Shown one piece after another: positions 19,966-27,464 of a DNA stretch of 32,642 nucleotides. The DNA comes from Marmoricola sp. (GTDB lineage Bacteria > Actinomycetota > Actinomycetes > Propionibacteriales > Nocardioidaceae). The DNA lies in the NCBI RefSeq assembly GCF_025965215.1, contig NZ_JAOPXI010000135.1:1-32642 (forward strand). Direction: 5' to 3'. The position numbers were made by a program, and so were the translations under genes. The notes beneath the pieces are model-generated. The model had not been told where the DNA came from. It saw nothing but the letters and a program-made list of their open reading frames with translations, and ran no database searches. Every line of letters starts with the position of its first letter. The first letter of the stretch is position 1.

Positions 19966-21591
19966 ATGTCACTCTTCACGCGCCGTCTCGGCGCCCTCGT
20001 AGCTACGTCGGCGCTCGCCGTCTCCGGGCTCGGGCTCGTCGCCGGTCCGGCCGGGGCTGTGGTCCCGACGCCGGCCGCCTCCGGTGCCAGCTGGCTCGCC
20101 GGCCAGCTCACCAGTGGGCTGATCCACAACGACCAGTACGGCTTCGACGACTACGGCCTGAGCATCGACACGGCCTTCGCCCTCGACGCGGTCGGCGGGG
20201 ACGTCTCTTCGATCGCCACCGCCTTGGCGCCGCACATCGCCGGTAGCTCGGGGTACACCGAGGCCGACGAGTACTCGTTCGCGAACCCGCCAGTGTTAGT
20301 CCAGCACGGGTACTACGCCGGCGCGACCGCAAAGGCGCTGGTCTTCGCCCAGCTCGCGGCCCAGGATCCGACGACGTACGGCGGGGTGAACCTGGTGCAG
20401 AACCTGGAGAACCGGGTCCTCGGTACCGGCGCCCAGACGGGTCGCATCGCCGATGACAGCTCCTACGGGGACTTCGCCAACACGATCGGCCAGGCGTACG
20501 CGGCCGAGGGTCTGGCTGCCGCCGGATCGACCAAGGCGAGCGAGGTCCTGACATACCTGCTGGGCCAGCAGTGCGCCGCGGGCTACTTCCGGCTCAACTT
20601 CTCGGACCCCGGTGCTGCCGTCCAGACCTGCGACGCCACCGGCGGGCCCGCCGATCCGGACGTCACGTCGACCGCGATCCTCGCCCTTCTTCCCCAGATC
20701 GACAGCAACGCCAAGGTCGCTCGCGCGATCGGCAAGGCCGAGGCCTGGCTGCTGGGCCAGCAGCACACCGACGGATCATTCAGCGGGGGCACCTCGACGA
20801 GCTCGCCGAACGCCAACAGCACCGGCCTGGCCGGCTGGGCGCTGGGCGATCTCGGTGACACCGGCGCGGCCAGCAACGCGGCGGTCTGGGTGCGCCAGCA
20901 CCAGGCCGACGAGCTGGCCGGATGCTCGAGCCACCTGTCCACCGAGACCGGCGCGATCGCTTACGACAACTCGGCCCTGGCGAACGGGCGGGGCGTCGGG
21001 ATCACCACAACCACCCAGGACCAGTGGCGTCGCGCCACCTCGCAGGCCCTCGCGGTGCTGCAGTGGGCTCCGACCGCGACCCCCGCCCTCGCTCTGAGCG
21101 GCCCCACGGGATACGTGGAGGCCGGGAAGACGGCCAGCTACCGCGTCTCGGGAGCCGTCCCGGGCCAGACCGTCTGCGTCTCCGGCATCGCTATCTCGGT
21201 TCCCGGGGCTGCCGGCTTCGTCGGTACGACGACGGTCCGGGTGACGATCCCGGCCGGTACGGCGACGCGGACCGTCTCGGTCACCGATGGCGTGTCGTCG
21301 ACGTCGGTGCAGACCAAGGCCCTCGGGGCTGCGATCCTGCACGTGACCCCGGCGAGGTTTCGGGTCACCCGCGGCACCCTGGTGAAGGCGACGGTCTCCG
21401 GCCTGGCCGCCGGGGAGAAGGTCACGCTCCGGTTCCGTGGGCGTGTCGTGGCCACCGGCGCTGCGACGAGCACCGGCAGATTCGTCCGCTTCGTCCGTGT
21501 CGGCCGGGTTCTCGGTCGGGCGACGCTGTCGGCCACCGGTCAGTTCGCGGACCTTCGCCGCGGAAGCGCGTTCATCCGCGTCGTCGTCTGA
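19966..21591 (+). CDS. Secreted alpha/alpha-toroid protein with Ig-like domains, under B12 riboswitch (candidate cobalamin-binding protein)
   Basis: ATG 19966 follows GGAAGG by 8 bases and begins a signal peptide (MSLFTRRLG, hydrophobic core, likely cut near AGA-VV at about residue 31); a GTG at 19861 lies inside the riboswitch and is rejected. Residues about 40-367 are helical repeats of the prenyltransferase/squalene-cyclase alpha-toroid type, with recurring WLAGQL (43), YLLGQQ (197) and WLLGQQHTDGSF (261) units. Two Ig-like beta domains follow (about 375-455 and 458-541); there is no anchor motif. Cys203, Cys222 and Cys320 lie in the toroid. Eukaryotic intrinsic factor and transcobalamin use the same alpha-toroid fold to hold B12, and repression by B12 fits a scavenging role, so extracellular cobalamin capture is the leading inference. 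No enzyme active-site motif such as DxDD was seen. It is monocistronic, closed by a terminator. Confidence 0.85.
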   Translation: MSLFTRRLGALVATSALAVSGLGLVAGPAGAVVPTPAASGASWLAGQLTSGLIHNDQYGFDDYGLSIDTAFALDAVGGDVSSIATALAPHIAGSSGYTEADEYSFANPPVLVQHGYYAGATAKALVFAQLAAQDPTTYGGVNLVQNLENRVLGTGAQTGRIADDSSYGDFANTIGQAYAAEGLAAAGSTKASEVLTYLLGQQCAAGYFRLNFSDPGAAVQTCDATGGPADPDVTSTAILALLPQIDSNAKVARAIGKAEAWLLGQQHTDGSFSGGTSTSSPNANSTGLAGWALGDLGDTGAASNAAVWVRQHQADELAGCSSHLSTETGAIAYDNSALANGRGVGITTTTQDQWRRATSQALAVLQWAPTATPALALSGPTGYVEAGKTASYRVSGAVPGQTVCVSGIAISVPGAAGFVGTTTVRVTIPAGTATRTVSVTDGVSSTSVQTKALGAAILHVTPARFRVTRGTLVKATVSGLAAGEKVTLRFRGRVVATGAATSTGRFVRFVRVGRVLGRATLSATGQFADLRRGSAFIRVVV

Positions 21592-21602
21592 CGACCCGGA
21601 CA

Positions 21603-21635
21603 CGAAGGGCCCCGGTCGCTGACCGGGGCCCTTCG
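21603..21635. terminator. Perfect 15-bp bidirectional terminator
   Basis: Arms 21603-21617 and 21621-21635 are exact reverse complements with a 3-base loop (gct). On the plus strand TCATT follows, and on the minus strand the stem comes directly after the stop of the hydrolase at 21636. It separates two convergent genes. Confidence 0.87.
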
Positions 21636-22565
21636 TCATTCCGGTGAGTCGACGCGGTCGAGCAGGTCGAGCAGAAGCTCGTGGACCTCGGCGGGCTTCT
21701 CCATGGCGATGAAGTGACTGCCGTTGAACTCGACGTACTCGCCACCGTCGATCCGCGTCGCGGCCGTGAGCATGTCGGCGGCTGACGCCAGGACGTCCCA
21801 GTGCCCGGCCACGAAGGTCGTCGGGACGGCGATGTCGCGCAGCGAGACCCGCACGTGCCGCGAGGTCTGGACCGCGAGGTGCATGTACCAGTCGATGGGG
21901 GTCTGCAGCATCTCGTGGACCGTGAGCGCGGTGAGCTCGGCGTCGGCCACGGGGAACATGAACCCGCTGTGACTCAGTACGGCGACCGTCTTCGGACCGA
22001 TCGGCAACTGCCGGAAGATCGGGCTGAGCGGACCGCCGAGCAGGCCCATCAGACGGGCTGCGTTGACCGTGATCGCGGCCCGGGCGAACCGCGGGATCCG
22101 CAGGGGAGCCAGCATGGAGGAGAAGGTCCCGCCGGGCACGCCTGCCACGGCGAAGAGGCCGGTGACACGATCGGGGTGCATGAATGCGAGCTCGAACGCC
22201 GTGTTCACGCCCATCGACCAGCCCATGACCACACAGGAGTCGAGTCCGGCGTCGTCTAGCACGGCCAGCGCGTCCTCAACGAAGGCATCGATCCCGACGT
22301 GGCCGGGGTCGACGGGGCGGCCCGAGCCGCCGGTGCCACGGTGGTTCCACGAGATCACGTGCACACCGCAGTCGGGGTCGAGCAGAGCCGGCCAGGCGTA
22401 CGGGTTGGTACCCAGGCCGTTGCACAGCAGCACGGTCGGGCCGGCGACGTCGTTGGTCCAGGCCTGCAGCTCGGTGCCGTCGCTCGCTGGGACCGTGTAG
22501 AAGCGGAGAGCGAGGCTGTCGTCGGCATCGTCGACGACGCGCAGGTCGACTGCGGATGCGGACAT
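21636..22565 (-). CDS. Alpha/beta hydrolase
   Basis: The 309-residue protein has a classic alpha/beta hydrolase core: LLCNGLGTNPYAW around the oxyanion hole (46-58), SWNHRGTGGS (72-81), nucleophile Ser117 in GWSMG, the likely acid in GHWDVLAS and the likely base in GSHFIA near the C-terminus. A cap region (about 150-215) of helices may define the substrate. It has no signal peptide. Family relatives include lipases, esterases, haloalkane dehalogenases and polyhydroxyalkanoate-related hydrolases, and I cannot choose among them. ATG 22565 is preferred over an in-frame start at 22604 because CAAACT lies exactly 6 bases upstream (leaderless geometry) and conserved-looking sequence begins there. 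Confidence 0.88.
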   Translation of the reverse strand: MSASAVDLRVVDDADDSLALRFYTVPASDGTELQAWTNDVAGPTVLLCNGLGTNPYAWPALLDPDCGVHVISWNHRGTGGSGRPVDPGHVGIDAFVEDALAVLDDAGLDSCVVMGWSMGVNTAFELAFMHPDRVTGLFAVAGVPGGTFSSMLAPLRIPRFARAAITVNAARLMGLLGGPLSPIFRQLPIGPKTVAVLSHSGFMFPVADAELTALTVHEMLQTPIDWYMHLAVQTSRHVRVSLRDIAVPTTFVAGHWDVLASAADMLTAATRIDGGEYVEFNGSHFIAMEKPAEVHELLLDLLDRVDSPE

Positions 22566-22657
22566 GGCCCGAGTTTGCCCCAGCCCCGCTGCGTAAGGGG
22601 GCATTCGTGGCTCAGATCACGAGCCGCGTCGTGGGTGGTCTCGGGTCCTGGGTGGGA

Positions 22658-22876
22658 TCAGCCGACGTGGCGGGCCGGGGCGACCGGCGTCGTCTCGGCC
22701 GTCCTGGTCTGTCGCGACAGGTAGCCGGCGACGAATTCCTCGACCTCGATGCGTTCGAGTCGGCGCGCGGTCAGGATCGTGCACGCGGCCATCGCGTTGC
22801 GGCGTGCCTGCTCCTGGCTCCGGGTCGACCAACGCGCCACGAGACCCAGAGGTGTGGCGGCGTACAGATTGCTCAT
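22658..22876 (-). CDS. Small 72-residue protein of unknown function
   Basis: The ATG at 22876 has an excellent Shine-Dalgarno, GGGAGGA, 6-7 bases upstream, much better than most genes here. The 72-residue product begins MSNLYAATPLGLVARW and continues with an Ala/Arg-rich helix (QEQARRNAMAACTILTARRLE). No signal peptide, clear membrane helix or zinc motif is seen. I do not recognise the family. The gene is divergent from ilvD with about 200 bases between starts. An inverted repeat at 22959-22978 could regulate either gene. Confidence 0.65.
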   Translation of the reverse strand: MSNLYAATPLGLVARWSTRSQEQARRNAMAACTILTARRLERIEVEEFVAGYLSRQTRTAETTPVAPARHVG

Positions 22877-22958
22877 CCGGGTTCCTCCCTCTTGGTGGTG
22901 GTGAAGCCCTGAATCTGTCAGGCGCGTGCAACGGGACGGTCACCTGTGTGTGACGAGT

Positions 22959-22978
22959 ATGTGAACTAGGTCTCACAT
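22959..22978. promoter_or_regulatory. Inverted repeat, candidate operator between the small gene and ilvD
   Basis: ATGTGAACTAGGTCTCACAT has perfect 6-base arms (ATGTGA/TCACAT) with an 8-base spacer. It resembles a CRP-type site but CRP sites have a 6-base spacer, so a GntR-type or other dimeric regulator is equally likely. It lies about 97 bases upstream of ilvD and 82 bases upstream of the small gene. Confidence 0.45.
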
Positions 22979-23074
22979 CGCAGGACCGAATCAGGACCCG
23001 ACTCAGCCTCCTGGGATGGTCAAGGGACGAAACCCCTCCCCGGACGGCTGGTGCGGTCGTAGAGAATGACACCC

Positions 23075-24760
23075 ATGACGACCCCGGATTCCGCGCCCGA
23101 CATGAAGCCCCGTAGCCGCGATGTCACCGACGGCCTCGAGAAGGCCGCCGCGCGCGGGATGCTCCGGGCGGTGGGCATGGGCGACGACGACTGGGTCAAG
23201 CCGCAGATCGGCGTCGCGTCGAGCTGGAACGAGATCACTCCCTGCAACCTGTCCCTGGACCGGCTGGCGAAGGCGGTGAAGAACGGCGTGCACGCCGCGG
23301 GCGGCTACCCACTGGAGTTCGGCACCATCTCGGTTTCCGACGGCATCTCGATGGGCCACGAGGGGATGCACTACTCGCTGGTCAGTCGTGAAGTCATCGC
23401 CGACTCCGTCGAGACCGTGATGATGGCCGAGCGCCTCGACGGCTCGGTGCTGCTGGCGGGGTGCGACAAGTCTCTCCCCGGGATGCTCATGGCCGCGGCC
23501 CGGCTCGACCTTGCCTCGGTGTTCCTGTACGCCGGCTCGACGATGCCCGGCAGCGTCGACGGCCACGACGTGACGATCATCGACGCCTTCGAGGCCGTGG
23601 GAGCCTGCCTGGCAGGAAAGATCACCCGGGAGGAGGTCGACAGGATCGAGCGGGCGATCTGTCCCGGCGAAGGTGCGTGCGGCGGCATGTACACCGCGAA
23701 CACGATGGCCTCGGTCGCCGAGGCGCTGGGGATGTCGCTGCCCGGGAGCGCCGCTCCGCCTGCCGTCGACCGCCGCCGTGACGGCTTCGCGCACCGCTCC
23801 GGCGAGGCTGTGGTCGCGATGCTCGCGCAGGGCATCACCGCGCGCCAGATCATGACGCGTGAGGCATTCGAGAACGCGATCGCTGTCGTGATGGCCCTCG
23901 GCGGCTCCACGAACGCCGTGCTGCACCTGCTGGCGATCGCCCGTGAGGCCGAGGTCGACCTCAGCATCGACGACTTCAACACGATCGGCGACAAGGTCCC
24001 GCATCTCGGTGACCTCAAGCCGTTCGGCAAGTACGTGATGAACGACGTCGACAAGATCGGCGGCATCCCGGTCGTGATGAAAGCCCTGCTCGACGCCGGC
24101 CTGATGCACGGCGACACCCTGACCGTGACCGGCAAGACCATGGCCGAGAACCTGGACGCACTGAATCCGAAGGGCGTGGACGACGAGGTCATCCGCGCAC
24201 TGAGCCGCCCGATCCACAAGACCGGCGGCATCACCATCCTCAAGGGCTCGCTTGCCCCGGAGGGTGCCGTGGTGAAGTCAGCCGGCTTCGACGACACCAC
24301 CTTCACGGGCACGGCCCGGGTCTTCGACGGCGAGCGGGCCGCGCTCGACGCCCTGACCGAGGGCCGGATCCACGCCGGAGACGTCGTGGTGATCCGGTAC
24401 GAGGGTCCCAAGGGCGGACCGGGCATGCGCGAGATGCTCGCCATCACCGGCGCCATCAAGGGCGCCGGACTCGGCAAGGACGTCCTGCTGATCACCGACG
24501 GTCGGTTCTCCGGTGGCACGACCGGCCTCTGTGTCGGTCACATCGCTCCCGAGGCTGTCGACGGCGGCCCGATCGCCTTCGTGCGCGACGGTGACCCGAT
24601 CACGCTGGACGTCGCGAACAAGACGCTCGAGGTGGCGATCGAGGACCTCGCCGCCCGCAAGGAAGGCTGGATGCCGAACCCGCCGAAGTACACCCGCGGC
24701 GTGCTCGGCAAGTACGCCAAAGTCGTGCAGTCTGCGGCGCACGGAGCCGTCTGCGGCTGA
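23075..24760 (+). CDS. ilvD: Dihydroxy-acid dehydratase
   Basis: IlvD dehydrates 2,3-dihydroxy-isovalerate and 2,3-dihydroxy-3-methylvalerate to the keto acids that precede valine/leucine and isoleucine. The 561-residue protein carries the three cluster/metal cysteines in expected settings: Cys57 (TPCNLS), Cys130 ([10 protein letters not shown]) and Cys202 ([14 protein letters not shown]). GPGMREML and the C-terminal [18 protein letters not shown] motif are also present. The start is ATG 23075 ([12 protein letters not shown]); another in-frame ATG lies three codons upstream at 23066. A weak GAGAAT -10-like hexamer at 23062-23067 would start a transcript at about 23074-23075. It is separated from ilvB by 4.7 kb of unrelated genes. 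Confidence 0.96.
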   Translation: MTTPDSAPDMKPRSRDVTDGLEKAAARGMLRAVGMGDDDWVKPQIGVASSWNEITPCNLSLDRLAKAVKNGVHAAGGYPLEFGTISVSDGISMGHEGMHYSLVSREVIADSVETVMMAERLDGSVLLAGCDKSLPGMLMAAARLDLASVFLYAGSTMPGSVDGHDVTIIDAFEAVGACLAGKITREEVDRIERAICPGEGACGGMYTANTMASVAEALGMSLPGSAAPPAVDRRRDGFAHRSGEAVVAMLAQGITARQIMTREAFENAIAVVMALGGSTNAVLHLLAIAREAEVDLSIDDFNTIGDKVPHLGDLKPFGKYVMNDVDKIGGIPVVMKALLDAGLMHGDTLTVTGKTMAENLDALNPKGVDDEVIRALSRPIHKTGGITILKGSLAPEGAVVKSAGFDDTTFTGTARVFDGERAALDALTEGRIHAGDVVVIRYEGPKGGPGMREMLAITGAIKGAGLGKDVLLITDGRFSGGTTGLCVGHIAPEAVDGGPIAFVRDGDPITLDVANKTLEVAIEDLAARKEGWMPNPPKYTRGVLGKYAKVVQSAAHGAVCG

Positions 24761-24874
24761 GGCGACCCGGCTGTTGGCAGAGCGCCGCGATTGGGGCTGT
24801 TGAACCGGGTCCTTCGCCGATCCGAACGGTTCGCTCGGAGATCGCCTACACGTAGATCCCTGATCAATCCTCCT

Positions 24875-24915
24875 GAGACCGGCGTGACGCGCGTCGATTG
24901 GTCGGGTCTCTCTTT
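24875..24915 (+). terminator. Possible terminator downstream of ilvD
   Basis: GAGACC (24875-24880) pairs with GGTCTC (24905-24910), enclosing the palindrome GACGCGCGTC, and is followed by TCTTT. The loop is long, so this is a weak candidate. The preceding bases 24761-24874 hold no supported gene; they contain an imperfect stem around GAACGGTTC. Confidence 0.35.
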
Positions 24916-24917
24916 GT

Positions 24918-25372
24918 GTGGACTCTCTACGAAACTTCTTGGGCTCGATTGACCACGATGATGGTGGCCCTGGATCGGCCACGGTGGTGCTCGTCGAGCC
25001 GGCTACGCCAGCCGAGGCAGATGCGCAGATCGGTACGTGCGGGTCGGGCTACAGGCTGGCTCAGTACGACTACGCGTATCCCGGGTACAACGGGATCGGA
25101 CAGTTGATGTGGAAGATCACCTGGCGAAAGCGTTGGTGCTACAACGCGGCTCAGCTTCGGAACGGAAGCGTCTACGCTCCGGTGACTCGTACTACTCCGA
25201 CAGGGATGCGCGAGGCACAGCTCACCCGTCGGTTCCGCGTTGGAGACACATGTCGTGGTTCAAGATTCGCCTGGACCTCTGCGTGATCAAGATGCTCATC
25301 TGCGCTGCGAATTACTACAGGATCGGCACCGTGGGCTGCTCCGACGGGGCCACGAACGTGATTTTGCCGTGA
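24918..25372 (+). pseudogene. Frameshifted remnant of a small cysteine-containing protein
   Basis: Two overlapping frames each look like part of one protein. The first (from 24918) reads ATPAEADAQIGTCGSGYRL...GIGQLMWKITWRKRWCYN...SVYAPVTRT. Near 25190 its coding character moves to the frame one base back, which continues YYSDRDARG...RWRHMSWFKIRLDLCVIKMLICAANYY and ends at 25372. The joined product would be a Trp/Tyr/Cys-rich protein of about 150 residues, resembling small secreted actinobacterial proteins of unknown function. VVLVEPATPAEA looks like the end of a signal peptide whose beginning is missing. A single-base loss near 25180-25195 would explain the shift. The stop overlaps the next start as GTGA, a relic of coupled genes. 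The segment is lower in GC than its neighbours (31 of 60 bases at 25261-25320). A sequencing error cannot be excluded. Confidence 0.5.
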
Positions 25373-25616
25373 GGGTCAGACCGGCTCAGGCACTACCGAT
25401 CACACGACGGACGCGCGTCAGCCAATACCTGGTCATCGTGTTCGTGATGGCGATCTCGCTCGTCGGCGTCTTTCCCTGCCACGTGTTGTCACTGTTCCCG
25501 CTGGCTGCAGCGATCCAGTTTCCGTTGGTCGACCCGCGTTGTCAGGTGGGGCGACCGCCGCGATCTCAGCGGGTCTCCTTACTGTCGGCCTGGCGTCCGT
25601 GGCTGGAGTCGGATGA
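25369..25616 (+). pseudogene. Frameshifted remnant of a small two-helix membrane protein
   Basis: GTG 25369 overlaps the previous stop. Residues from ITRRTRVSQY lead into a hydrophobic segment (YLVIVFVMAISLVGVFPC, then LSLFPLAAAIQF). Beyond about 25530 this frame turns into arginine-rich, non-coding-looking sequence. The frame one base back instead reads LSGGATAAISAGLLTVGLASVAGVG, a good second membrane helix, and stops at 25614-25616. A one-base loss near 25530-25545 would restore a protein of about 80 residues. Both this and the upstream remnant are shifted in the same sense. Bases 25617-25747 hold only a 7-bp GC hairpin (25621-25640) that may be a terminator. Confidence 0.45.
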
Positions 25617-25747
25617 GCGCCAGCGGGGTGGTTCCCGCTGCGCACGGCGACGGAGTAAAGCCCTCGATACACCGGCTGGACTGGCCTTTCGCCCCGGAAC
25701 ATCGTTCACGCTGAGGTCGATCACTCCGTCGGCCTGTTGCGGTTGAG

Positions 25748-27340
25748 TTAGCGGCTCGCCGAGACGAACGAGTACTCGCCCAGCCATCCGTCGCCGGACG
25801 CCGGAACCATCGCTGCGCAGCCGGCGCGCAGGTCCTCACAGTCGATGCGCGCGCCGGTGCTGCTGGTGATGTCGAGGCGCGAGCGGAAGTGCCAGGAGAA
25901 CAGGTTCGGGTCAGTGGCCGGGTCGATCGCTCCGGTCGCCGCATCCTCCTGCCACCGCCGGGTCAGCAGCATCGCGTCGGCGTCGGGCCTGTGCTCCAGG
26001 TACTTCTCGAACCACGCCGTCGTGTACCAGGTGGTCATGTCGATCGCCCGCAGCGCGGACGGGGCGACGACCGGGAGGTCGGCGAAGCTCAGGTGCGTCC
26101 CGCCGCGGACCAGGATCTGGCCGGTGTCGACGCCGGCTGCCGAGTAGGCCAGCGAGGCGCGCGACTTGCCGAGCGGGTTCGGAGGCGCGAGGTAGGGGAT
26201 CGGGGCGAGCAGGTAGTCGCCGGCGATGCCCAGGATCGGCTTCGTGACCGCCGGTGCCGGCCCACCAGGGGTGGAGAAGCACGTCGTGTTGAATCCGTAG
26301 GTGAGGTAGGGCAGTCCTCCGAAATCAGGCGCCGGGCTGCTGAGGCTGGCGGCTTCGTCCGGCGCCGGGGAGACCGGGAGGCAGAGCGAGTCGAGCGCAA
26401 CGGCGGTATCGACCCTCGGGTCCTTCTGAGCCAGCCAGGACGCTGCCTGGGCGCCGTAGGAGTGGCCGGTCAGGCCGATGCGGCTGGGGTCGACCAGGCT
26501 CCCCAGCGGGTCGTACGCCGCATCGAGGCCGGCTGCCGCCCGGCGTATCTGCTTGGCGGCGTGGGACGTGCCGGTGCTGGTGCTCGGGCGAGGCAGGAAG
26601 GGGTGGGCCGGCGAGGACAGCAGGAAATCGAGGGCGTCCTGGGCGCCGTCGTAGAACGGGAGGCCGTTGCCGCCGAGGACGTCCTGGGTGATCGGGCGGG
26701 GGCCGATCAGGCCGAGCAGCGGTGCGCCTGCGAACGCGTCCTCGGTCTGGTCGGGGGCCTGCCCGAACTGGTCGGACATCCCTTCGCCCTGGGTGTCGAA
26801 GGTCATCACCACGAACCCGGCCTTCGCCAGGCTCTGGGCCAGGTACCACCAGCCCTGCTCGTACCCGATGATCGAGCCGTTGACGATCACGATCGCGGGA
26901 CGCTTCGCGGGCCCGGCCACGGTGGCCCACACGTGACCCGAGATCGTGGCCCCCGAGCGCGACGTGTACAGGACGGGGCGGACCAGACCGCCGCGTGCCG
27001 TCCAGCCGTCGAGGCGAGGGTCGATCGGGCAGGCGAGGACCGTCGTGCACGAGTTCGGGTCGGGGTGCCGCTCCGGGTCGGCGGCGAGGGTCAGCAGCTT
27101 GGCCAGCTGGTAGGAGAGGGTGTCGGCAGTGATGCCCGCCATCAGGTCGGGGTGCATGGTCGCGTTCTGGCCGGTGATCGCGAGGTTGTCGGACTCGCAC
27201 GTCGTGTACGCCAACGTGTTCGCTGCCGCGTTCGCGCAGTCGGTGCCCGACGCGGCGATCGCCGGGGATCCCGGGGCCGCGAGCGTGAGTGCGGCCGCAA
27301 GCAGCAGTGCGCGACGTACCGTCGCGGTTCCCGGCATCAT
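25748..27340 (-). CDS. Secreted alpha/beta hydrolase
   Basis: The protein has 530 residues. MMPGTATVRRALLLAAALTLAAPG is a signal peptide with a likely cut after AIA (about residue 29). A hydrolase core follows, with AIVIVNGSIIGYEQGWW at the oxyanion side, TFDTQGEGMSD (180-190), nucleophile Ser294 in GHSYG and a His in GGTHLSF near residue 420. Several cysteines (35, 48, 98, 104 and a C-terminal pair) suggest disulfides, consistent with export. The long insert between the strands and the C-terminal 90 residues are unassigned. The family could be dienelactone-hydrolase-like or acetylhydrolase-like, and the substrate is unknown. The first of two adjacent ATGs is preferred because CAGACT (27347-27352) lies exactly 6 bases upstream. 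It is divergent from the gene at 27465. Confidence 0.87.
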   Translation of the reverse strand: MMPGTATVRRALLLAAALTLAAPGSPAIAASGTDCANAAANTLAYTTCESDNLAITGQNATMHPDLMAGITADTLSYQLAKLLTLAADPERHPDPNSCTTVLACPIDPRLDGWTARGGLVRPVLYTSRSGATISGHVWATVAGPAKRPAIVIVNGSIIGYEQGWWYLAQSLAKAGFVVMTFDTQGEGMSDQFGQAPDQTEDAFAGAPLLGLIGPRPITQDVLGGNGLPFYDGAQDALDFLLSSPAHPFLPRPSTSTGTSHAAKQIRRAAAGLDAAYDPLGSLVDPSRIGLTGHSYGAQAASWLAQKDPRVDTAVALDSLCLPVSPAPDEAASLSSPAPDFGGLPYLTYGFNTTCFSTPGGPAPAVTKPILGIAGDYLLAPIPYLAPPNPLGKSRASLAYSAAGVDTGQILVRGGTHLSFADLPVVAPSALRAIDMTTWYTTAWFEKYLEHRPDADAMLLTRRWQEDAATGAIDPATDPNLFSWHFRSRLDITSSTGARIDCEDLRAGCAAMVPASGDGWLGEYSFVSASR

Positions 27341-27452
27341 GGCGTCAGTCTGTCCGCGTACGGGAGCCGGGGACATGACCGTGGGCGCCGGGATTCTTGA
27401 CCCTGCTGCGCACACGCCACAACCGGGGGTGCGCCCGGTTGACCTGGTGGTG

Positions 27453-27458
27453 TCGAAT
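27453..27458 (+). promoter_or_regulatory. Candidate leaderless -10 for the membrane-anchored protein
   Basis: TCGAAT is followed by 6 bases (GGACGG) and GTG 27465. It departs from TAnnnT at the second base but has the same spacing as other starts in the window. It supports a start later than the in-frame ATG at 27375. Confidence 0.35.
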
Positions 27459-27464
27459 GGACGG

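Noticed and set aside
22959-22978. CRP binding site
   Set aside because: The half-sites match TGTGA/TCACA but the spacer is 8 rather than 6 bases, so the assignment is not supported.
24918-25372. Programmed ribosomal frameshift producing one protein
   Set aside because: No slippery heptamer or following stem was found near 25190, and a second shift of the same type lies in the next gene. Decay or sequencing error is simpler.
27375-27464. ATG 27375 as start of the membrane-anchored protein
   Set aside because: Third-codon positions before 27465 do not follow the GC-rich bias seen after it. The ATG does have a GGAG upstream, so this remains a weaker alternative.
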